This document shows, piece after piece, positions 35,641 through 44,037 of a DNA stretch of 64,000 nucleotides (its first letter is position 1; each line of letters opens with the position of its first letter). The notes under the pieces are model-generated. The model was not told the origin of the DNA, did not search any database, and saw only the letters and a list, made by a program, of their open reading frames with translations. The stretch is from Curtobacterium pusillum. GTDB lineage: Bacteria > Actinomycetota > Actinomycetes > Actinomycetales > Microbacteriaceae. The DNA lies in the NCBI GenBank assembly GCA_002025645.1, contig CP018783.1, positions 806,001-870,000 on the forward strand, read 5' to 3'. Both the position numbers and the translations under genes were made by a program.

Positions 35641-35646
35641 TATGCT
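35641..35646 (+). promoter_or_regulatory. -10 element of the terC unit
   Basis: TATGCT, placed so that transcription would start just before the aptamer sequence GAAGGGGAGTA. A matching -35 is weak. Confidence 0.5.
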
Positions 35647-35649
35647 CGG

Positions 35650-35775
35650 GGACACGAAGGGGAGTATTCCTCCTCGGTGTCCCCGTCAGTACGGTCCGGA
35701 ACGATCCGGACCCGGGGCGCCGGTCGTGGCCGAACATCGAGTCGGCCGCGGCGGAAGAGACCTTCAGGCCTCGGC
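35650..35775 (+). ncRNA. yybP-ykoY (manganese) riboswitch
   Basis: The leader of the first terC gene holds the conserved pieces of this class in order: AAGGGGAGTA at about 35657, CCCCGTCAGTACGG, a variable GC-rich arm, and GGAAGAGACCTTCAGGCC at 35753-35770, the GAGACC box that closes the metal site. This class senses Mn2+ and is often found before TerC/Alx or MntP genes. The call is by motif, not by covariance search. Confidence 0.82.
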
Positions 35776-35815
35776 GTACCCACCACCTGGTTGCGCCCTC
35801 ACCTGAAGGAATTCC

Positions 35816-36841
35816 GTGGACGTCCCTCTCTACGTCTGGCTCCTCACCATCGCGGGCATCCTCGCGCTGCTGGTGTTCGACTTCTTCTCGCACGTGCGCA
35901 CCCCGCACGTGCCACACATCAAGGAATCCGCGTTCTGGTCGGTGTTCTACATCGGCCTCGCGATCCTGTTCGGTGTCGGCATCCTCGTCTTCGGCGGCGG
36001 TCAGGCCGGCGGTGAGTACTTCGCCGGCTGGCTCACCGAGAAGGCGCTCTCGGTCGACAACCTCTTCGTCTTCCTCATCATCATGTCGAGCTTCGCGGTG
36101 CCGAAGGAGTTCCAGCAGAAGGTGCTGCTCGTCGGCGTCGCGATCGCCCTGGTGGCCCGCGGCGTGTTCATCGCCCTCGGCGTGACGATCATCGACAACT
36201 TCTCGTGGGTGTTCTACCTGTTCGGCGCGCTGCTGTTCTGGCTCGCCTGGTCGCAGGCCCGCAGCGGCAACGAGCACGGAGCGGAAGAGGGCGACTCCCG
36301 CCTCATCCGTATCCTCCGCCGCATCATCCCGACCTCGAAGGACTACGACGGCGACCGTCTGACCACCAAGGTCGACGGCAAGCGACTCTTCACGCCGATG
36401 CTGCTCGTCATGGTCGCGATCGGCCTGACCGACGTGCTGTTCGCGCTCGACTCGATCCCGGCGATCTTCGGCCTGACGCAGGACGCCTTCATCGTGTTCA
36501 CCGCGAACGCGTTCTCGCTCCTCGGCCTCCGTCAGCTGTACTTCCTCATCGCGGGGCTGCTCGAGCGGCTCATCTACCTCGGCCAGGGGCTCGCCGTCAT
36601 CCTCGGGTTCATCGGCGTCAAGCTCGTCTTCCACGCCATGCACGTCAACGAGCTCCCGTTCATCAACGGCGGTGAGCACATCGAGTGGGCGCCCGAGATC
36701 CCGATCTGGTTCTCGCTGAGCTTCATCATGCTGACGATCGCCGTCGCGACGGTCGCGTCGCTGGTGGTGTCGAAGAAGCGCGCGGAGCGCGGACTCACCC
36801 CGACGGGCGAGCCGAAGCCGGTGGAGGCCGACGCGAAGTAG
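35816..36841 (+). CDS. TerC family integral membrane protein (first copy)
   Basis: 341 residues from GTG 35816 with GAAGGA upstream. About nine membrane segments; the family-specific acidic motifs are intact: EKALSVDNLFVFLIIM near residue 78 and DVLFALDSIPAIFGLTQDAFIVFTANAF near 205, with the final GGEHIEWAPEI. TerC/Alx proteins export Mn2+ or help metalate exported proteins; the Mn riboswitch in front supports a manganese role. A charged cytoplasmic loop (150-185) lies mid-protein. A second copy occurs at 58416. Confidence 0.93.
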   Translation: MDVPLYVWLLTIAGILALLVFDFFSHVRTPHVPHIKESAFWSVFYIGLAILFGVGILVFGGGQAGGEYFAGWLTEKALSVDNLFVFLIIMSSFAVPKEFQQKVLLVGVAIALVARGVFIALGVTIIDNFSWVFYLFGALLFWLAWSQARSGNEHGAEEGDSRLIRILRRIIPTSKDYDGDRLTTKVDGKRLFTPMLLVMVAIGLTDVLFALDSIPAIFGLTQDAFIVFTANAFSLLGLRQLYFLIAGLLERLIYLGQGLAVILGFIGVKLVFHAMHVNELPFINGGEHIEWAPEIPIWFSLSFIMLTIAVATVASLVVSKKRAERGLTPTGEPKPVEADAK

Positions 36842-36850
36842 TCGCGACTG

Positions 36851-36902
36851 CAGACGGACGGGAGGCGCGGTGCCAGCTGGCACCGCGCCTCCCGTCCGTC
36901 TG
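36851..36902. terminator. Perfect 52-bp palindrome between terC and smc
   Basis: Twenty-six bases per arm with no loop, starting CAGACGGACGGGAGGCGCGG. It lies 10 bp past the terC stop, with smc ending convergently at 37054. Best member of the repeated hairpin family; candidate bidirectional terminator. Confidence 0.85.
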
Positions 36903-36917
36903 CTGTCGCGACCGCCC

Positions 36918-37015
36918 GCCCGCGAAAGCGACAGGTCTCGGAGACCGGTCACTGTCGCTCCCGCGAAAGCGACTCCGTGCCGCGAGATCGCGGAGGGATT
37001 CTGTCGCTTTCGCGA
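36918..37015. repeat. GCGAAAGCGAC motif cluster
   Basis: GCGAAAGCGACAG at about 36920 pairs with CTGTCGCTTTCGC at about 37000 as a 13-bp inverted repeat, with another CCGCGAAAGCGAC between and an inner CCGCGAGATCGCGG hairpin. Sits in the smc/terC convergent gap. Confidence 0.6.
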
Positions 37016-37053
37016 AAGCCCACGGCCAGCGGCGCGCGCCGCTGCACGGCGCG

Positions 37054-40000
37054 CTACGCGACTGCTTCGGCCGGCTCCGGCTCGCGCTTCTGGACACGCT
37101 GCCCGACGACCGCCGAGACGCCGTCCTGCCGCATCGAGACGCCGTACAGCGCGTCGGCGATCTCCATCGTGCGCTTCTGGTGGGTGATGACGATGAGCTG
37201 CGACGACGCCCGGAGCCGCTCGAACACGGTGAGCAGGCGCCCGAGGTTCGCATCGTCGAGCGCCGCCTCGACCTCGTCCATGATGTAGAACGGCGACGGA
37301 CGGGCCGTGAAGATCGCCACGAGGAGCGCCACCGCCGCCAGGGACCGCTCGCCACCGGACAGCAGTGTCAGCCGGTCGATCTTCTTGCCAGCGGGCTTCA
37401 CCTGGACCTCGATGCCGGTGTTCAGCATGTCGTCGGGGTTCGTCAGCGTGATCGACCCCGAGCCGCCCGGGAACAGGATCGGGAAGATGACGTCGAACGC
37501 GTCCTTCGTGTCGTCGAACGCCGACTCGAAGATCGTCTGCATCTTCGTGTCGAGCTCGTCGATGATCGTCATGAGGTCGGTGCGGGTCTTCTGCAGGTCC
37601 TCGAGCTGCTCGGCGAGGAACGCGTGGCGCTGCTCGAGTGCCTGGAACTCCTCGAGCGCGAGCGGGTTCACCTTGCCCAGCTGGCCGAGGTCACGCTCGG
37701 CTGCCCTGAGCCGGCGCTCCTGCTCGGCCCGGTCGTACGGAACGGTCTCGACGTCGGCGGGATCGACCTCGTCGGTCGCGTCGAACTCGGGCAGCGCCGG
37801 GCCGCCGGGCAGGGTGGACTCGGCGTCGACGAGCTCGAGCACGTCCGAGTCGAGGTCGATCTCGACGTCCGTTTCGGCGTCGGTCTCGTCCGTCGTGGGT
37901 TCTATGCCCGCTGCCTCGGCTGCCGCGGTGGCCGCGGCGCGCTCGGCCTCGCGGTGCTTCCGTGCGAGGACCCGGGGGTCGACGAGCACGTCGACCGGCA
38001 CCGGCACGTGCGGCCCGTACTCCGCGACGAGCACGGCCTCGGCGAGCCCGAGTTCGCTCTGCGCCCGGTCGAGCACGCCGGACACGTGCAGCTTCTTCTC
38101 GTAGATCTCCATCTCGAGCGAGTGCACCCCGTCGGTGATGGTCTGCAACCGGTCGCGGAGCTCGCGCTCCTCGTTCCGGATGGTCTGCAACTCGGTGTTC
38201 CGCTTCGACCGTTCGGACTCCTCGGTCGCGAGCTGCACGCGGGCCTCGGCGAGCGAACGGTCGACCGCGCCGAGCAGCCCGGGCAGGTCGGCGAGGACGC
38301 CCTCGGCCACGGCGATCTGCCCGCGACGGATGACCGCGAGGCGTGCGGCTTCCTCGGCGGCGGCACGCTCGGCCTCGAGCTGGCGTTCGAGCTGGCCGGC
38401 CCGGCTGCGTTCCGCCCGGACCCGTTCGCGGACGGTCTCGATCTGGATGCGCTGTTCGATCTCCGCGGCCCGGGCCGCCTCGAGCGCGTCCTGCAGCCCC
38501 TGGCGTCCGGACGCGTCGACCACGGGTCGCGGCCGTTCGGTGAACTCGTGGTGCGCGCGTTCGGCCTCGTCGAGCGCGGCATCGGCCGTCTCGACCGCGC
38601 CGTCCGTCTCGTCCAGGGCGGCCCGGAGCCGCTCCACCTCGGCCGCGGCGTTCTCTGCCTTCGCCCGCGTCGACGCGCTCGCCCGGTCGTACTCGGCCTT
38701 CGCCTTCGCGTACGCGCGGGACGCGGCGTCGGCGTCGTCCGCCCGGCGGCGTGCGTCCTCGACGGCGGTGCGTGCGGCCTGGAGGCGCGTGGCCGCGTCC
38801 TCCGCGTCGCTCGCGATGGCCTCGCGTCTGGTCACGGCGTCGTCGCGCTCCGCGACGAGTTCGATGCGGGAGGTCACCCGGGCACCGCCACCGGTCACGC
38901 GGACCGCGCGGACGAGGTCACCGGACCGCGTGACGACCGTCGCGTGCGGGGCGGCGGCGAGCACTGCCTCCAGGTCGACGGGTGTCTCGTCGGCCGACGC
39001 CTCCACGATGAGCGTGTCCCGCAGGATGGCGGCGACCGCCGGCGGTCCCTGCACGAGGTCGAGGGCCCGACGGACCCCTGCTGGAAGACGCTCGGGCAAG
39101 GTGGGGGCGGTACCCGCTGCGTCGGCGACGACCACGTCGATGCGGCCGATGTCCTCGGCGCGTGCGTGCGCGACGGCGTCGAGCGCGACCGTGCGGTCCT
39201 CGGCGAGCACGGCGTCCGCGAGCCCGTCGAGGGCGATCGCGATCGCTGCCTCGAAGCCGGGCGTCACCGTCAGGCTGTCGGCGAGGCGACCGACGATGCC
39301 GGCGCGTCCGGCGTCGATGAGCGCCTGCGAACCGTCGCGCACGTCGATCGACATGCCGAGCGCCGCCACACGGGCATCGAGGGCGTCCCGTTCGCGTTCG
39401 AGGGCGTGCAACCGGTCGCGCTGCTCGTCACGTGCGGTCTGGGCTGCCTCCTGCTGCTCGCGGGCAGTTTCGAGCGCCGTCGTGAGCGCCGCTTCGTCCA
39501 CGCCCTCGGACGGGTCGGTCCCGAGTTCGGCGAGGGCCGCAGCGGCACGCTCGGCGCGCTCACCGGCCTCGGTGAGTGCGCGTTCGCGGCGCTCCCGGTC
39601 CGCGGTCGCCGAACCGCGCTTCGACCGGGCGACGTCCACCGCGGAGGCGAGTCGTTGGGCCTCGAGGTCGTGCTGGGAGACCAGAGCGGCCTGGGCGGCG
39701 ATCCGATCGTCGAGGGCGTCGAGCGCGGCTCGGGCTTCCTGCACCTGCTGCGCCGCGGTCGCCATGCCGCCCGTCATCGCCGCAGCCTGGGCCTCCAGTC
39801 GGTCGGCCTCGTTCCGGACGCCCTGCACCTGCTCGGGCGTGATCGTGGGGCCCTGCTGGGGTGCATCGGCCTGCTGGGCGAGGAACATCAACCGCTGGTT
39901 TGCCAGGCTCGACAGTCCCCGGAGCCGCTCCTGCACGCTCTCCAGCCGGTGCACCACGGTCCGGGCACGGTCGACGTCGTCGCCGACCATGCTCTGCTCG

Positions 40001-40815
40001 ACGTGCTGCTGCCGGACCCGGGTCTGGTCGAGGCGTTCGGTCAGGACGATGCGCTCGGACTTGCGGCCCGCCTCGACCTCCTGGTGCTCGTGCAGCTCAC
40101 GGCGCAGGCGGACCACGTCGTCGGCGAGGATGCGGGCCTTGGCGTCACGGGCGACCGCGGCGACGGACTGGGCCTTGCGGGCGACCTCGGCCTGGCGACC
40201 GAGCGGCTTCAGCTGGCGGCGGATCTCTCCCGCGAGGTCGGACAGCCGCGTCAGGTTCGTCTGCATCGCGTCGAGCTTGCGGAGCGTCTTCTCCTTGCGG
40301 CGGCGGTGCTTCAGGATGCCCGCAGCTTCCTCGATGAAGCCGCGGCGGTCCTCCGGGGTCGCGTGCAGGACCTTGTCGAGTTGCCCCTGCCCGACGATGA
40401 CGTGCATCTCGCGGCCGAGACCGGTGTCGCTCAGGAGCTCCTGGACGTCGAGCAACCGGCAGTTCTCGCCGTTGATCGCGTACTCGCTGCCGCCGTTGCG
40501 GAAGAGCGTGCGGGAGATCGTCACCTCGGCGTACTCGATCGGCAGCAGCCCGTCGGCGTTGTCGATCGTCAGGAGCACCTGCGCCCGCCCGAGCGGCCCG
40601 CGCGTCGAGGTGCCGGCGAAGATGACGTCCTCCATCTTGCCGCCGCGGAGGGTCTTCGCCCCCTGCTCCCCCATCACCCAGGCGAGGGCGTCGACCACGT
40701 TGGACTTCCCGGAGCCGTTCGGACCGACGATGCAGGTCACGCCGGGTTCGAAGGCGAACGTGGTCGGCTGCGCGAAGGACTTGAACCCCTTGATGGTCAG
40801 GCTCTTCAAGTACAT
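37054..40815 (-). CDS. smc: Chromosome segregation protein SMC
   Basis: 1253 residues. N-terminal ATPase half: MYLKSLTIKGFKSFA, Walker A GPNGSGKSNVVDALAWVMGEQG. Two long coiled-coil arms (about 170-500 and 680-1010) flank the hinge around 505-670. C-terminal half: signature LLSGGERSLAAVALLVAIF and Walker B YIMDEVEAALDD. An acidic, Thr/Asp-rich insert (about 990-1025, DETDAETDVEIDLDSD) interrupts the second coiled coil and is unusual. SMC with ScpAB compacts and segregates origins. Follows mutM in coaD-yceD-rpmF-rnc-mutM-smc. Confidence 0.96.
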   Translation of the reverse strand: MYLKSLTIKGFKSFAQPTTFAFEPGVTCIVGPNGSGKSNVVDALAWVMGEQGAKTLRGGKMEDVIFAGTSTRGPLGRAQVLLTIDNADGLLPIEYAEVTISRTLFRNGGSEYAINGENCRLLDVQELLSDTGLGREMHVIVGQGQLDKVLHATPEDRRGFIEEAAGILKHRRRKEKTLRKLDAMQTNLTRLSDLAGEIRRQLKPLGRQAEVARKAQSVAAVARDAKARILADDVVRLRRELHEHQEVEAGRKSERIVLTERLDQTRVRQQHVEQSMVGDDVDRARTVVHRLESVQERLRGLSSLANQRLMFLAQQADAPQQGPTITPEQVQGVRNEADRLEAQAAAMTGGMATAAQQVQEARAALDALDDRIAAQAALVSQHDLEAQRLASAVDVARSKRGSATADRERRERALTEAGERAERAAAALAELGTDPSEGVDEAALTTALETAREQQEAAQTARDEQRDRLHALERERDALDARVAALGMSIDVRDGSQALIDAGRAGIVGRLADSLTVTPGFEAAIAIALDGLADAVLAEDRTVALDAVAHARAEDIGRIDVVVADAAGTAPTLPERLPAGVRRALDLVQGPPAVAAILRDTLIVEASADETPVDLEAVLAAAPHATVVTRSGDLVRAVRVTGGGARVTSRIELVAERDDAVTRREAIASDAEDAATRLQAARTAVEDARRRADDADAASRAYAKAKAEYDRASASTRAKAENAAAEVERLRAALDETDGAVETADAALDEAERAHHEFTERPRPVVDASGRQGLQDALEAARAAEIEQRIQIETVRERVRAERSRAGQLERQLEAERAAAEEAARLAVIRRGQIAVAEGVLADLPGLLGAVDRSLAEARVQLATEESERSKRNTELQTIRNEERELRDRLQTITDGVHSLEMEIYEKKLHVSGVLDRAQSELGLAEAVLVAEYGPHVPVPVDVLVDPRVLARKHREAERAAATAAAEAAGIEPTTDETDAETDVEIDLDSDVLELVDAESTLPGGPALPEFDATDEVDPADVETVPYDRAEQERRLRAAERDLGQLGKVNPLALEEFQALEQRHAFLAEQLEDLQKTRTDLMTIIDELDTKMQTIFESAFDDTKDAFDVIFPILFPGGSGSITLTNPDDMLNTGIEVQVKPAGKKIDRLTLLSGGERSLAAVALLVAIFTARPSPFYIMDEVEAALDDANLGRLLTVFERLRASSQLIVITHQKRTMEIADALYGVSMRQDGVSAVVGQRVQKREPEPAEAVA

Positions 40816-40872
40816 GCGGTCTCCGGGTGTGCTGGCTCGCGTGCTGCTGGGCGGTGCTCGCTCGGCGTCAGG

Positions 40873-41844
40873 CTAACGCGTGCGAGGGCGTGGGCGCGGT
40901 TGGCACACGGGGCAGATGTGGCTCGACCGGTTCATGAAGGCCTCGCGCACGATCGTCGTCCCACAGCGCGGGCACGGCTTGCCCTGCTGCCCGTACACGT
41001 TCAGCCGCTGGGAGAAGTACCCGGACTGCCCGTTCACGTTGACGTACTGCGCGTCGAAGCTCGTGCCGCCGTCCTCGAGCGCCCGGGCGAGCACGCTGCG
41101 GACCTCGTCGAGGAGCAGCTGCAACGACGCCCGCGGCAACCGGTCCGCCGGGCGGTCGTAGTGCAGCTTCGCTGCCCACAGCGACTCGTCGGCGTAGATG
41201 TTCCCGATGCCGCTCACCACGCCCTGGTCGAGCAGCACCCGCTTGATGCCGCTCGACCGCTTCCGTGCCATCCGGATGAACCGGTCGTCGTCGAAGGCGG
41301 GGTCGAGCGGGTCGCGGGCGATGTGGGACACCTGCTTCGGGATGCTCCGGCGCCACACCGCGTCGGGGTCGGTGTCGTCGACGTGCCCGCCGAAGCCCGC
41401 GGGTGCGCCGTCGATCGTCGGGACCATCCGGTCGATCGCCATCGACCCGAAGGTGCGCTGGTCGACGAACTCGAGCTCGACCGGAGGTTCCGGCGTGCCG
41501 TCGCGGTCGGTGCCGGCGGGCTGCACGTCGATGAGGATCCGGCGGTGCTTCGCGGCCTCGCGCCCACGACCCAGCAGGATCTGGCCGCTCATCCCGAGGT
41601 GCGCGACGAGCGCCTCGGCCGGGCCACCGGCGTGCTCGGGCTCCAGCGGCATCCAGAGGAACTTGCCCCGGCGGACCGCCGCCGCGACGGTGCGGCCCGT
41701 CAGACGCTCGGCGAAGTCCTCGGCGGGTCCGTCGTGCCGGGTGAGGGCGCGGTCGTCGACGACGTCCACGTGCAGGACGCGCGCACCGCTGACGGCGGGC
41801 TCGAGGCCGGCGCGGACGACCTCGACCTCGGGGAGTTCGGGCAC
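40873..41844 (-). CDS. mutM: Formamidopyrimidine-DNA glycosylase
   Basis: Excises 8-oxoguanine and FaPy; also an AP lyase. 323 residues. Starts MPELPEVEVVR with the catalytic Pro 2 and Glu 3 after Met removal; VRRGKFLW carries the conserved Lys; GIGNIYADESLW is the H2TH motif; the C-terminal zinc finger is CPRCGTTIVREAF...HICPVCQ. An insert near residues 105-120 (TDRDGTPEP) is lineage-specific. 4 bp after rnc. Confidence 0.96.
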   Translation of the reverse strand: MPELPEVEVVRAGLEPAVSGARVLHVDVVDDRALTRHDGPAEDFAERLTGRTVAAAVRRGKFLWMPLEPEHAGGPAEALVAHLGMSGQILLGRGREAAKHRRILIDVQPAGTDRDGTPEPPVELEFVDQRTFGSMAIDRMVPTIDGAPAGFGGHVDDTDPDAVWRRSIPKQVSHIARDPLDPAFDDDRFIRMARKRSSGIKRVLLDQGVVSGIGNIYADESLWAAKLHYDRPADRLPRASLQLLLDEVRSVLARALEDGGTSFDAQYVNVNGQSGYFSQRLNVYGQQGKPCPRCGTTIVREAFMNRSSHICPVCQPRPRPRTR

Positions 41845-41848
41845 GCGG

Positions 41849-42574
41849 TCAGGCCGCCCGGCCGGAGAGCCGCGTCCACGCCTCGAGCGCGGCGGCCATC
41901 TCGGCGGTCTTCTTGCTCGACCCGGAGCCGGTGGAGACGTCCTCGCCCTGCAGCACGACGGTCGCGTGGAAGGTCTTGTCGTGGTCGGGACCGGCCTCGG
42001 TCACGCGGTACGACGGGTTCCCGAGCGACAGCGTCGACGCGAGCTCCTGCAGGCTCGTCTTCGGGTCCATCGCGGCACCGAAGCGGTCCGGGTCGACCAG
42101 CAGCGGCTCGACGAGTCGGAGCACGAGGTCGGTCGCCGGGTCGGGGCCTGCGGACAGGTACGTGGCACCGATGACGGCTTCCACGGTGTCGGCCAGGATC
42201 GAGGACTTGTCGCGGCCGCCGGTCTGCTCCTCGCCCTTGCCGAGGCGGAGGTACGCGCCGAGCCCGATCATGCGGGCGATCTCGGCGAGGGCCACCGTCG
42301 ACACCAGGCTCGCCCGACGCTTGGCGAGGTCACCCTCGTCGAGCTCGGGGAACGACCGGTAGAGCTTCACGGTCACGGCCTGGCCCAGGATGGAGTCCCC
42401 GAGGAACTCGAGGCGTTCGTTGTGCCCGATGCCACCGTGCTCGTACGCGTACGAGCGGTGCGTCAGGGCAAGCTGGAGCAGCTCGAGGTCGATGTCGGCC
42501 CCGAGCTTCTCCCGCAGACGAACGACGTCCGACCCCACGGGGCGGGACCCCGCGGCGCCGGACGTCGCTGTCAT
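41849..42574 (-). CDS. rnc: Ribonuclease III
   Basis: Processes rRNA and double-stranded RNA. 241 residues from ATG 42574; the longer frame crosses the rpmF end and is rejected. Catalytic domain with HRSYAYEHGGIGHNERLEFLGDSIL and DTVEAVIGATYLS (second metal Glu); dsRBD from about 165 with SLQELASTLSLGNPSYRV and GSGSSKKTAEMAAALEAW. 13 bp after rpmF. Confidence 0.96.
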   Translation of the reverse strand: MTATSGAAGSRPVGSDVVRLREKLGADIDLELLQLALTHRSYAYEHGGIGHNERLEFLGDSILGQAVTVKLYRSFPELDEGDLAKRRASLVSTVALAEIARMIGLGAYLRLGKGEEQTGGRDKSSILADTVEAVIGATYLSAGPDPATDLVLRLVEPLLVDPDRFGAAMDPKTSLQELASTLSLGNPSYRVTEAGPDHDKTFHATVVLQGEDVSTGSGSSKKTAEMAAALEAWTRLSGRAA

Positions 42575-42587
42575 GTGTGCGGTCCGA

Positions 42588-42791
42588 TCAGACGTCGGCG
42601 ACCTTGCGGCCCTTGTACTCCAGGTACAGGGGGGTGCCGGCGGAGTCCTCGACGACCTTGGCACGGTGCGGAAGGCTGTAGGTGACCTTGCCGTTCTCGA
42701 TCGTCTTCACGAGCTGGACCGGCGCGGCCTTCCACTGCGAACGACGGGCGTGCGTGTTGGCACGGGACTGCTTGCGCTTGGGAACGGCCAT
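42588..42791 (-). CDS. rpmF: 50S ribosomal protein L32
   Basis: 67 residues: [19 protein letters not shown] is the L32 signature. The usual L32 zinc ribbon is lost: no Cys is present, so this is a Cys-minus (C-) paralogue of the kind induced or favoured under zinc limitation, or the only L32 of the lineage. Between yceD and rnc, as in most bacteria. AAAGAGAACC precedes the ATG. Confidence 0.95.
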   Translation of the reverse strand: MAVPKRKQSRANTHARRSQWKAAPVQLVKTIENGKVTYSLPHRAKVVEDSAGTPLYLEYKGRKVADV

Positions 42792-42834
42792 GGTGGTTCT
42801 CTTTCGGTTGGTCGGTGGTCAGTGGCGAGGAACG

Positions 42835-43431
42835 TCAGGCCTGTCGGCCGTCGCCCTCGGGGCTCTGGTTCGGGGTGGTGTCGTCGGCGCTCTGGGAACC
42901 GCTCGGGGTGGATCCACTCGGGGTGAATCCATGCAGCGCGGCCCACCGCGGGTCCAGGACCTCGTGAGCACGCTGCTCGCCGATGTCAGCCAGTCGCTCA
43001 CCCGTCACCGGGTCGAGTCCTGGGCAGTCCGGTCGGCAGACCGGCTGGAACGGCAGCGCCAGCACCACCGCATCTCGAACGACCTGTTCACAATCCACGT
43101 GGTCATCGTGAACGAAGAAGTCGAAATCCTCCGAGGCATCATACGCGAACAGCTCCGCGAAATCGACCTCGACGGGTTCGCTGATCTCGATGAGGCAGCG
43201 CGAGCACTCCCCCGCGGCCTCGGCACTCGCGTGCCCGGAGACCAGGACGCCCTCGTGCAGGCCCTCGAGCCGGAGGTCGATCTGCATCGACGCGCCCTGT
43301 CGGACGGCGATGACGCCGGCCCCCATCGCGTCGGGCACCTCGATGTCGAGCGTGTGCTCGCGCATCTCACCCGGCCGGTGCGCGAGGTCGCGCACGCGCA
43401 GGGCGTAGGGGCTGTTCACGTGGGAAGACAC
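42835..43431 (-). CDS. YceD family (DUF177) protein
   Basis: 198 residues from GTG 43431. The family core LVSGHASAEAAGECSRCLIEISEPVEVDFAELF contains the CxxC; a second Cys pair (CRPDCPGL) lies near residue 140, as in most YceD proteins, suggesting zinc binding. A Ser/Thr/Asp-rich tail follows. YceD is nearly always cotranscribed with rpmF and linked to large-subunit or 23S rRNA metabolism; exact role not settled. Start could also be the GTG 12 bases downstream. Confidence 0.9.
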   Translation of the reverse strand: MSSHVNSPYALRVRDLAHRPGEMREHTLDIEVPDAMGAGVIAVRQGASMQIDLRLEGLHEGVLVSGHASAEAAGECSRCLIEISEPVEVDFAELFAYDASEDFDFFVHDDHVDCEQVVRDAVVLALPFQPVCRPDCPGLDPVTGERLADIGEQRAHEVLDPRWAALHGFTPSGSTPSGSQSADDTTPNQSPEGDGRQA

Positions 43432-43502
43432 GATCGACAAGCCTACATCGCTCCGGCCCACGAGTCGAGGCGGGGACGGGCGTGTCCCGTTCCGTCCGGC
43501 GT

Positions 43503-43997
43503 TCAGCGGCCGGTGTGCTCGTGCAGCGCAGCGGCCACGACCTCCGGGACGTACGGGGCCACGTCGCCGCCGAGGGAGGCGACCTGTCGGACGAGCGAGC
43601 TCGACACGTGCGCACGGGACGCCTCGGGCAGCAGGAACACCGTCTCGACGTCGGCGAGGTGCCGGTTCATGATCGCCATCGGGGTCTCGTACGCGACGTC
43701 CTCGCCGGAACGGACACCCTTGACCAGGACCGTCGCACCGACCTGCCGGCAGTAGTCGACGAGCAGACCCGACGTCCACTCCCCGACCCGGACGTTGTCG
43801 GGGATGCCGGTCTCGACGAAGGACTCCTCGATGAGGCGCACCCGGTCGACGGCGTCGAACATCGCGGGCTTCTTGTCCGGGTTGTGCACGACGAGCACGT
43901 GCACCTCGTCGAACAGCCCCGCCGCACGCCCGATCACGTCGAGGTGCCCGAGGGTCACGGGATCGAACGAACCGGGGACCACCGCGATCTGCGCCAT
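43503..43997 (-). CDS. coaD: Phosphopantetheine adenylyltransferase
   Basis: Penultimate step of coenzyme A synthesis. 164 residues from ATG 43997. [17 protein letters not shown] holds the T/HxGH motif; [19 protein letters not shown] and [15 protein letters not shown] are family motifs. Follows recG and precedes yceD-rpmF. Confidence 0.97.
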   Translation of the reverse strand: MAQIAVVPGSFDPVTLGHLDVIGRAAGLFDEVHVLVVHNPDKKPAMFDAVDRVRLIEESFVETGIPDNVRVGEWTSGLLVDYCRQVGATVLVKGVRSGEDVAYETPMAIMNRHLADVETVFLLPEASRAHVSSSLVRQVASLGGDVAPYVPEVVAAALHEHTGR

Positions 43998-44037
43998 GGC
44001 AGCGACGATACCGGTCGATCCCGGGCGTCCGACCGCC

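Noticed and set aside
36685..42174. A 1829-codon open frame antisense to smc and mutM
   Set aside because: Antisense shadow of smc/mutM; composition is Val/Arg/Gly noise and the opposite strand has clear motifs.
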